A stretch of 6,724 nucleotides of DNA, from assembly GCA_020425835.1 (NCBI GenBank), contig JAGQRC010000206.1:1-6724 (forward strand), in the 5' to 3' direction. Every line of letters starts with the position of its first letter. Position 1 is the first letter of the stretch. Origin of the DNA: Planctomycetota bacterium. Its GTDB lineage: Bacteria > Planctomycetota > UBA8108 > UBA1146 > JAJFFE01. The notes beneath the pieces are model-generated. The model ran no database searches. It was not told where the DNA came from and saw only the letters and a program-made list of their open reading frames with translations. This document shows, one piece after another, positions 1 through 5,183 of the stretch. The position numbers and the translations under genes were made by a program.

Positions 1-259
1 CTACCTCCAGCGCGGGGATCTCTCCGTCGAGCTCCTCGGTCGAGGGTTCGCCTGGCTCGACACGGGAACTCACGAGTCACTCCTACGCGCCGCGGAGTTC
101 GTGGAGACGATCGAGGAGCGTCAGGGATTGAAGGTCTGCTGCCCGGAGGAAATCGCGTTCCGGCAGGGTTGGATCGGCGCCGACGCGTTGCGCCGGCAAG
201 CGGAGCCGCTGTCCAAGAACCAGTACGGCCAGTACCTGCTCGGGCTGCTGGAAGGGTAG
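1..259 (+). CDS. rmlA: Glucose-1-phosphate thymidylyltransferase, C-terminal part
   Basis: RmlA condenses dTTP and glucose-1-phosphate to dTDP-glucose, the first step of cytoplasmic dTDP-L-rhamnose synthesis. The gene runs in from the left edge. Codons begin at base 2 and 85 residues remain before the TAG at 257-259, roughly the last 30 percent of the usual 290-residue enzyme. The fragment carries the family block [12 protein letters not shown], whose Asp is known in characterised RmlA enzymes to bind the catalytic metal. It also has [20 protein letters not shown] and the terminal KNQYGQYL block, all very close to the enterobacterial RmlA C-terminus as I remember it. It lies 6 nt before rmlC in the same direction, so the two are surely co-transcribed. 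Identity is read from motifs and from context. The active-site N-terminal half is outside the window and its integrity cannot be judged. Confidence 0.95.
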   Translation, partial: YLQRGDLSVELLGRGFAWLDTGTHESLLRAAEFVETIEERQGLKVCCPEEIAFRQGWIGADALRRQAEPLSKNQYGQYLLGLLEG

Positions 260-265
260 GTCGCC

Positions 266-820
266 GTGGAAGTCCTCGAGACGACGCTCCCCGGCGTGCT
301 GCTGATTCGACCCCGCGTGTTCGGGGATGACCGCGGTTTCTTTCTCGAGTCGTTCCAAGCGGAACGCTACGCGGAAGCAGGGATCCCGGGACCCTGGATC
401 CAGGACAACCACTCGCGCTCTCGGACGGGAGTGCTCCGTGGACTCCACTATCAGCTCCGTTTCCCCCAGGGAAAGCTGGTTCGCTGCGCGCGAGGCCGCG
501 TGTTCGACGTCGCCGTCGACATTCGCCTCGGCTCTCCGACGTTTGGGCGGTGGACGGGGGCGATCCTCGACGATGTGGAGCACCAGCAGCTCTGGATCCC
601 GCCGGGTTTCGCCCACGGATTCTGTGTGCTCTCGGATGTCGCCGACTTCGAATACAAGTGCACCGAGCACTACCACCCGGAGGACGACCACGGCGTTCGC
701 TGGGATGATCCGGAGGTCGGCATCGAGTGGCCGATCGAAGGCCCGACGCTCTCGACCAAGGACGCGAAGCTCCCTCTGCTCTCGGGCGTGGACCCGGATG
801 CGTTGCCCCGGGCGAACTGA
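266..820 (+). CDS. rmlC: dTDP-4-dehydrorhamnose 3,5-epimerase
   Basis: RmlC epimerises dTDP-4-keto-6-deoxyglucose at C3 and C5 to give dTDP-4-keto-L-rhamnose, the third step of the pathway. The 184-residue product has the normal family length and single cupin fold. Visible blocks are VFGDDRGFFLESF (residues 18-30), the RGLHYQ motif with His61 as the expected catalytic base, the PQGKLVRC strand (67-74), WIPPGFAHGF (110-119), Tyr130 in the FEYKCT block as the expected catalytic acid, and the closing LSTKDAKLP block with Asp166. The start is GTG at 266. It is supported by the typical MEVLETTLPGV opening and by a GGAAGGG ribosome-binding site at 250-256, which lies inside the end of rmlA 9 nt upstream. 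The 24-nt gap to rmlD and the shared strand indicate one operon. All expected catalytic residues are present, so the enzyme should be functional. Confidence 0.97.
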   Translation: MEVLETTLPGVLLIRPRVFGDDRGFFLESFQAERYAEAGIPGPWIQDNHSRSRTGVLRGLHYQLRFPQGKLVRCARGRVFDVAVDIRLGSPTFGRWTGAILDDVEHQQLWIPPGFAHGFCVLSDVADFEYKCTEHYHPEDDHGVRWDDPEVGIEWPIEGPTLSTKDAKLPLLSGVDPDALPRAN

Positions 821-844
821 CGTCGTCACAGACCGGAGTCCTTC

Positions 845-1747
845 ATGACCGTTCTCGTCATCGGTTCCCGAGGCCAGCTCGGCACCGACCTCGTCGAACT
901 CTGCCGGGAGCGCGGGATCGCGAGCGCGGGTCACGACCGCGATACCGTCGACATCGTCGACCCCGAGTCGGTCGCTCGCCTCTTCGCCGGTACGGAGCCA
1001 CGCCTCGTGATCAACGCCGCCGCGTACACGGCGGTCGATCGGGCCGAGGAGGAGAGTGAGATCGCCTTTGCCGTGAACCGAGATGGTGCGCGACATCTCG
1101 CCGAAGCGTGTGGGGCGCGGAGAATACCGCTCTTCCACGTCTCGACCGACTACGTCTTCGACGGGGCATCCGATCGCCCCTATCGCGAGGACGATCCGGT
1201 CTCCCCGCTCGGTGTCTATGGCGCGAGCAAGTGGGAGGGCGAAGAGTCGGTTCGGAACAGCGGCGTCGATCACCTGATCGTCCGCGTCAGTTGGCTCTTC
1301 GGCCACGGCGGTCCCAACTTCGTGAAGACGATATGTCGACTCGCCCGAGAGCGCGAGGAGTTGCGCGTGGTCGCGGACCAACGCGGGGGGCCGACGCCGA
1401 GCCGTGACCTCGCCATCGCGCTGCTCGACATCGCCGCTCGGATCGTCGCGAACGACGCGGAATCCGACGCCGTCGAGTGGGGGACCTATCACTTCGCGGG
1501 AACACCGGAGACCAGCTGGTGCCAGTTCGCGGAAGCCATCGTCGATGCCTACCGCCGACACGAGACCGTCGCCGTGAAGCGCATCGTTCCGATATCCACC
1601 GAGGAGTACCCGACGCCCGCCGCTCGTCCCGCCTACTCCATGCTCGACTCGGCCAAGATCGGCCGAGTGTTCGGTGTTCCGGCTCCCTCGTGGCAGCGTG
1701 GGCTGGAGCGCGTTCTCGTGCGCTGGGCGGAGGAGACCGATCACTGA
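845..1747 (+). CDS. rmlD: dTDP-4-dehydrorhamnose reductase
   Basis: RmlD uses NAD(P)H to reduce dTDP-4-keto-L-rhamnose to dTDP-L-rhamnose, the last step of the pathway. The 300-residue protein has the usual length and is an extended short-chain dehydrogenase. The N-terminal nucleotide-binding loop is GSRGQLG (residues 7-13). INAAAYTAVDRAE follows at 56-68. The STDYVFDG block (100-107) contains Thr101, and the YGASK motif gives the catalytic pair Tyr125 and Lys129. A substrate-side block RPAYSMLDSAK (261-271) is typical of RmlD. The ATG at 845 is preceded by GGAG at 835-838 with 6 nt spacing. It is the third gene of the rmlA-rmlC-rmlD run, and the nearest downstream gene is 177 nt away. Nothing is missing. 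The only comparable alternative would be another NAD-dependent sugar epimerase/reductase, which the rml context makes unlikely. Confidence 0.97.
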   Translation: MTVLVIGSRGQLGTDLVELCRERGIASAGHDRDTVDIVDPESVARLFAGTEPRLVINAAAYTAVDRAEEESEIAFAVNRDGARHLAEACGARRIPLFHVSTDYVFDGASDRPYREDDPVSPLGVYGASKWEGEESVRNSGVDHLIVRVSWLFGHGGPNFVKTICRLAREREELRVVADQRGGPTPSRDLAIALLDIAARIVANDAESDAVEWGTYHFAGTPETSWCQFAEAIVDAYRRHETVAVKRIVPISTEEYPTPAARPAYSMLDSAKIGRVFGVPAPSWQRGLERVLVRWAEETDH

Positions 1748-1924
1748 GCGTTGGACTCGATGCGTCCGTGGGCGCTCTCTCCCGGGCTCGTTTCCGCAAA
1801 TGTCGCCGCGATCGACTCCTGCCGGGGGAGCTCCCGCTGTCGACTCGTTCGCTCGCCGCAGCTCCGGTAGTCTCTACCGGGGGGCCTCCGACCGGCAGCA
1901 CGCCCGCAGCAGAACGGTAGCGCG
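1748..1924 (+). other. Spacer between rmlD and the GT2 gene
   Basis: This 177-nt spacer contains no credible reading frame. The GT2 frame meets a stop at 1868-1870 with no start codon between that stop and 1925. The left part holds a 10-nt palindrome, GGGAGCTCCC at 1826-1835, and the right part holds the hairpin listed separately. I see no convincing -35/-10 pair. It may hold a promoter or attenuator for the two glycosyltransferase genes, or simply be transcribed spacer of a longer operon. The sequence does not decide between these. Confidence 0.5.
1862..1882 (+). promoter_or_regulatory. Short hairpin ahead of the GT2 gene
   Basis: A perfect 7-bp inverted repeat, CCGGTAG (1864-1870) and CTACCGG (1874-1880), encloses the 3-nt loop TCT. 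One G-T wobble and one C-G pair extend it outward to 9 bp. No T-run follows; the next bases are GGCCTCCG, so it does not look like a standard intrinsic terminator. It sits 114 nt after the rmlD stop and 42 nt before the GT2 start. It could be an RNA stem that processes or stabilises the message, or a dyad operator. The structure is seen directly and the function is a guess. Confidence 0.4.
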
Positions 1925-3217
1925 ATGGTCCTCGACATCACGTTCCTCGTCGTCGGGGTGATGCTCGCCGTTCCTTCCACGGTCCTGTTCGTCCAGTGCT
2001 TCGTGGCCGGGCTGCCGCGCCGGACGCGCACGCTCGCGACGGCACCACGCGCTCCCGTTGCCGTCCTCATCCCCGCTCACGACGAGGAGGTCGGCATCCG
2101 GGCCACCCTCGACTCGCTGTACCCGCAGCTCCAAGGGGATGATCGGGTCGTCCTGGTCGCCGACAACTGCAGCGATGGCACGGCCACCGTGGCGAGAGCG
2201 TGGTCCGACGAGCACCGGGAGATCGAAGTGTTGGAGCGGATCGACGGCACGCGTCGCGGGAAGGGATACGCGCTCGCCCACGGTGTCGACCACTTGCGGG
2301 CTCGGCCGCCGGAGGTCGTGGTGATCCTCGACGCCGATTGTTCCGTCGACGAGGGAAGCCTGGACCGGCTCGCGCGAGGCGCAGGGATTACCGGGCGTCC
2401 GATCCAGAGCTGCTACCTGATCGAGGCCCCTTCGGACCCGTCTCCGCGCCAGGCGGTCTCCGCGTTCGCGTTCCGGGTGCGCAACGCCGTCCGGCCGCTG
2501 GGCCTCGCGCGACTCGGGCTTCCGTGTGCGCTGACAGGAGCCGGGATGGCGTTCCCGTGGAGCATCATCGAGGGCGCACCCCTGGGCTCCGGGAACATCG
2601 TCGAGGACCTGCAGCTCGGCGTCGATCTGGTGGTCGCGGGCCACCCGCCCCGGCACGAGCCGGATGCGCGCGTGAGGAGCACGTTCCCGGAGGGGTCTCG
2701 CGCAGCGCTGACCCAGCGCTCTCGATGGGAGCATGGTCATCTTTCTACGCTCATCTCAGGAGTTCCCCGGCTTGTCGGTCGCGCCGTGCGGCGGTTCGAT
2801 GTCGGAGCCCTGGGGTATGCGCTCGACCTGGCCGTCCCCCCGCTCGCACTGCATTGCGCGCTGCTGGGGCTCGCCGCGGTCAGCTCCGGCGCCTGGGCCG
2901 TCACCCCGTCCGGTCGACCGTGGGGGTTCGTCGCAGTGATGGTGGCGGTGTCGTTGACCGTCGCCGCGGTCGGCATCGCATGGGCTCGCTTCGCGCGAGA
3001 CCTTCCCTGGACCTGCCTGGTGGCGGCGCCGTTCTACGTTCTCTGGAAGATCCCGCTCTACTTCCGCTTCCTCGTTCGACCGGAGCGGCGCTGGATCCGC
3101 ACGGCGCGAGAGCCAGCGGATCGTGATCACGGCGGCACCTCGGACGGGGACGCCGATCCGGGTGAGGCCTCGCACGACCTGGTTCCACAGAAGACCGAGG
3201 GGACACCCCCGCGATGA
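1925..3217 (+). CDS. Membrane-bound family 2 glycosyltransferase with QxxRW motif
   Basis: This 430-residue protein transfers a sugar from a nucleotide-sugar donor at the cytoplasmic face of the inner membrane; donor and acceptor cannot be read from sequence. It has one N-terminal membrane segment (about residues 5-28), then a GT-A catalytic domain. Motifs in order are IPAHDEE (49-55), the donor-site block ADNCSDGT (79-86), RGKGYAL (111-117), the metal-binding DADC (Asp136, Asp138), TGAGMAF (204-210), the acceptor-side Glu227-Asp228 and QRSRW (264-268). About three C-terminal membrane segments follow (near 297-323, 333-355 and 361-383). The QxxRW signature is shared with processive polysaccharide synthases. 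The last 35 or so residues form a hydrophilic, acidic, probably disordered tail. ATG at 1925 is the only in-frame start after the stop at 1868, though the ribosome-binding site is weak. Its TGA overlaps the next ATG. Confidence 0.9.
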   Translation: MVLDITFLVVGVMLAVPSTVLFVQCFVAGLPRRTRTLATAPRAPVAVLIPAHDEEVGIRATLDSLYPQLQGDDRVVLVADNCSDGTATVARAWSDEHREIEVLERIDGTRRGKGYALAHGVDHLRARPPEVVVILDADCSVDEGSLDRLARGAGITGRPIQSCYLIEAPSDPSPRQAVSAFAFRVRNAVRPLGLARLGLPCALTGAGMAFPWSIIEGAPLGSGNIVEDLQLGVDLVVAGHPPRHEPDARVRSTFPEGSRAALTQRSRWEHGHLSTLISGVPRLVGRAVRRFDVGALGYALDLAVPPLALHCALLGLAAVSSGAWAVTPSGRPWGFVAVMVAVSLTVAAVGIAWARFARDLPWTCLVAAPFYVLWKIPLYFRFLVRPERRWIRTAREPADRDHGGTSDGDADPGEASHDLVPQKTEGTPPR

Positions 3218-4032
3218 TCGACCCGCCCATGACGTCACCGTCGAAGAACGAGCCGCGAGCGGATGCGATCGGACCCGACATCACCATCGACGGGCTCGCG
3301 GTCGCGAACGTCTATCGCGATCAACTCGTCACTCACGTCCTCGAGTGCCTCTCGCACGGCGTGGGCGGTTGGATCGTCACCGCGAACACCGACTTCCTCG
3401 CCCGTATCGCGAAGAGCCCCGCGCTCGGGGCGCTGTACCGCCAGGCCGACGTGATCGTGGCCGATGGCGTGCCGTTGGTGTGGGCGTCGAAGTTGGCGGG
3501 GACCCCGCTGGTCGACCGCGTCGCCGGCTCGGATCTCGTCTGGCTACTCGCGGAGCGCGGCTCGGTCGTCGGGCGTTCGATCTACCTGCTGGGTGGGGAC
3601 GACGGCGTTGCCGAGCGAGCGTGCCGGGTGCTCGGTGAGTCCTTTCCCGAGCTCGAGGTCTCGGGCTTCTCCTCGCCCTGGGTCGCCAATCCGCCGACCG
3701 ACGCCGAGATCGACGGGATCCGCCGAGAGTTGCGGAGGGCGCCCGCGGACATCGTCTACGTCGCCCTCAGCTCCCCCAAGCAGGAGCACGTGATCCAGCG
3801 ACTCCGCGACGACTTTCCTCGGACCTGGTTCATCGGAGTCGGGATCAGCTTCTCGTTCATCGTGGGCGAAGTGAAGCGCGCGCCCGGGTGGATGCAGAAG
3901 CTCGGCATCGAGTGGATTCACCGTCTCATCCAGGAGCCGCGCAAGCTCGCCAAGCGCTACTTGATCGATGATCTCCCGTTCGGGATCGGCCTGATGTGGC
4001 GCTCGCTCCGAGCGCGTTCCGGCCGGCGCTGA
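3214..4032 (+). CDS. WecG/TagA/CpsF family (GT26) glycosyltransferase
   Basis: GT26 enzymes add the second sugar to a lipid-pyrophosphate-linked first sugar on the cytoplasmic membrane face. Members act in enterobacterial common antigen, teichoic acid and exopolysaccharide synthesis. The 272-residue product matches the family over nearly its whole length. Visible blocks are TANTDFL (56-62), VIVADGVPLVW with Asp84 as the expected catalytic base (80-90), RVAGSDLV (102-109), IYLLGG (123-128), LSSPKQE with Gln190 (185-191), and the C-terminal VKRAPGWMQKLGIEWIHRLIQEPRKL stretch (220-245), given here only as a landmark. That basic tail is the membrane-contact region in TagA. The ATG at 3214 overlaps the preceding TGA (ATGA), and GAGGGG at 3197-3202 lies 11 nt upstream; an in-frame ATG at 3229 lacks such a site. 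A hairpin begins 4 nt after the stop. The exact sugar is unknown. Confidence 0.93.
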   Translation: MIDPPMTSPSKNEPRADAIGPDITIDGLAVANVYRDQLVTHVLECLSHGVGGWIVTANTDFLARIAKSPALGALYRQADVIVADGVPLVWASKLAGTPLVDRVAGSDLVWLLAERGSVVGRSIYLLGGDDGVAERACRVLGESFPELEVSGFSSPWVANPPTDAEIDGIRRELRRAPADIVYVALSSPKQEHVIQRLRDDFPRTWFIGVGISFSFIVGEVKRAPGWMQKLGIEWIHRLIQEPRKLAKRYLIDDLPFGIGLMWRSLRARSGRR

Positions 4033-4035
4033 TCG

Positions 4036-4063
4036 GCGGCCAGAAGCTCGGGCTTCCGGCCGC
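4036..4063. terminator. Strong hairpin between convergent genes, probable bidirectional terminator
   Basis: GCGGCC (4036-4041) pairs perfectly with GGCCGC (4058-4063). Inside it, after one A/C mismatch, GAAGC (4043-4047) pairs with GCTTC (4052-4056) around the 4-nt loop TCGG. That gives 11 pairs in 28 nt. It starts 4 nt after the stop of the plus-strand GT26 gene and ends 31 nt before the stop of the minus-strand secreted-protein gene, where a shared terminator is expected. No clear T-run follows on either strand, so termination may be weak or Rho-assisted, or the stem may mainly protect the 3' ends. Confidence 0.7.
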
Positions 4064-4094
4064 AACCGACGTTCGATGTTCTCGAGAGCGCTCG

Positions 4095-4892
4095 CTACGG
4101 GCAGCTCGTGTGGGTGTCGCAGGTGAGAGCGTCGGCGGTCGGGTCGTCACCGCACGAGACCGGCTCGGGGATCGGCGTCGCTCCCGGAACGAAGAGCGCA
4201 GCGAGCAGGAAGACGATGTCCGACACGTCGTAGGAGGAATCGTCGTTGGTGTCGCTCGCGTCGGCGCACGTCGACAACGGAGATCCCGGGATGAACAGCG
4301 CGCCGAGTCCGAACACCGCATCCGAGATGTCGATCGAACCGTCGTCGTTGAGGTCCCCGCGAACGAACGATGTCAGTGCTCCTCCGATCAACACCACGTT
4401 GTCGAAGGTCGACACACCCGGGTCGAAGATCGCGTCGTCGCTCCAGGAGCCGAGCCGAACGGTGAAGTCTCCCGAACCCGAGAAGTCCTGGGAGACGGCT
4501 CCGCTGGCGGGTGAGGTGTCGGCGAGGAAGACCGGCCCTCCGATCACGCTCAGCCCCGTCGCGTTGTCGATGACGTCCCAGAACGCAGCGTCGTAGCCCG
4601 GCGTGTCCAGGCTGAAGTACGACCAGTCGAACTCGATCGTGACCATCGTGCTGGCAGGGGCGATGAAGCTCTGTTGAATGGAGTCGTAGACATCGGACGA
4701 CACTCCATCATCGCCTCCGGTGACGACCGCCTCCATCGCGGAGTAGTTGACCGAGCCGTCCAGGGACTCGGACATGAAGGTCCACGGGGCTCCCGTGGTA
4801 TCGGTGAAGTCACCGTTGATGATCTGTGCCGTCGCGACGGTGGGCGCCGCGAGGGCGAGCGTGATGATGCCGATGAAGAGTCGGGAGCGCAT
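4095..4892 (-). CDS. Secreted protein with C-terminal dockerin-like calcium-loop module
   Basis: I do not recognise a named gene. Starting at the ATG at 4892, the 265-residue product opens with a clear Sec signal peptide: MRSR, a hydrophobic core to about residue 18, and an ATA cleavage box before Gln23. The start is fixed by GAGG 5 nt upstream; the reading frame continues 44 codons further but that extension is Arg-rich and buries the signal. Residues 24-172 begin INGDF and look like a beta-sandwich of the kind found in extracellular binding domains. Residues 180-191 (DLNDDGSIDISD) are a complete dockerin/EF-hand calcium loop. A second loop follows at 214-225 with Ser in place of the usual Gly. 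The two copies are exactly 34 residues apart, each followed by a VF..L.ALF.PG helix. The tail CGDDPTADALTC...C ends the protein. All four cysteines (209, 247, 258, 264) are in this C-terminal module. Export and calcium binding are likely; partner and role are unknown. Confidence 0.85.
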   Translation of the reverse strand: MRSRLFIGIITLALAAPTVATAQIINGDFTDTTGAPWTFMSESLDGSVNYSAMEAVVTGGDDGVSSDVYDSIQQSFIAPASTMVTIEFDWSYFSLDTPGYDAAFWDVIDNATGLSVIGGPVFLADTSPASGAVSQDFSGSGDFTVRLGSWSDDAIFDPGVSTFDNVVLIGGALTSFVRGDLNDDGSIDISDAVFGLGALFIPGSPLSTCADASDTNDDSSYDVSDIVFLLAALFVPGATPIPEPVSCGDDPTADALTCDTHTSCP

Positions 4893-5183
4893 CGAAGCCT
4901 CGATTCGGTGGGTGATTGTTGCGCGGCGTGGTGCCGCAAGCCCAGTGCTTCGATTACACCGTCGGACGAGGGTTCGGGGGAGGGTCCTGGGACGAAAAGC
5001 CCGTGGGCCGAGACCTGTGAACACGAATCCCGGCCGCCAGCCGGAGACTGGCCGACGGTGGCCGTCGTGCCCTGACGGTGGCGACCCGCGGCCCTCGCCG
5101 CCTTGGTGGATCGTCGACTTTCGCCGGGTGCGCGGGCGCAGGAAGCTCGGGCTCTCGGCTCGAATGAGTGCTTCGACCGGCTG
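4893..5183 (-). other. Spacer between the Wzy-like gene and the secreted-protein gene
   Basis: This 291-nt spacer separates two minus-strand genes and contains no convincing gene. Structures seen are a perfect 6-bp hairpin CGACGG/CCGTCG with loop TGG at 5053-5067, and a 9-nt direct repeat GACGGTGGC at 5054-5062 and 5074-5082. There is also a 5-bp hairpin GCGGC/GCCGC at 4923-4937, and a weak bulged stem at 5142-5174 (GAAGCTC with GAG and CTTC) starting 10 nt beyond the Wzy-like stop. Reading towards the secreted-protein gene, a TGTAAT hexamer at 4958-4953 resembles a -10 box, but no -35 element stands 17 nt upstream. The spacer size suggests the secreted protein has its own promoter. Terminator and promoter positions remain unproven. 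Confidence 0.4.
4898..4901 (-). promoter_or_regulatory. Ribosome-binding site fixing the start of the secreted protein
   Basis: On the minus strand GAGG is followed by the 5-nt spacer CTTCG and then ATG at 4892. This, with the signal peptide that begins exactly there, supports the start at 4892 over the upstream in-frame ATG at 5024. Confidence 0.7.

Noticed and set aside
83..1744. 553-codon open frame on the minus strand opposite rmlA-rmlC-rmlD
   Set aside because: It is fully antisense to three well-recognised enzymes, is low-complexity in Arg, Gly, Val and Asp, shows no domain, and is the expected by-product of GC-rich third positions.
1826..1835. GGGAGCTCCC palindrome in the rmlD-GT2 spacer
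   Set aside because: It has no loop, flanking pairs do not extend it, and no related copy is seen nearby.
1874..2740. 288-codon minus-strand frame opposite the GT2 gene
   Set aside because: It is antisense to the catalytic domain of the glycosyltransferase and has no recognisable features of its own.
3230..3237. TGACGTCA palindrome just inside the GT26 gene
   Set aside because: A single 8-nt palindrome within coding sequence; no reason to call it an operator.
4893..5024. N-terminal 44-codon extension of the secreted protein
   Set aside because: The extension is Arg-rich and would bury the signal peptide; the ATG at 4892 has a good ribosome-binding site.
4043..5153. Shared 12-mer GAAGCTCGGGCT at 4043-4054 and 5142-5153
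   Set aside because: One 12-nt match in a GC-rich 6.7-kb window is within chance, and only the first copy forms a strong hairpin.
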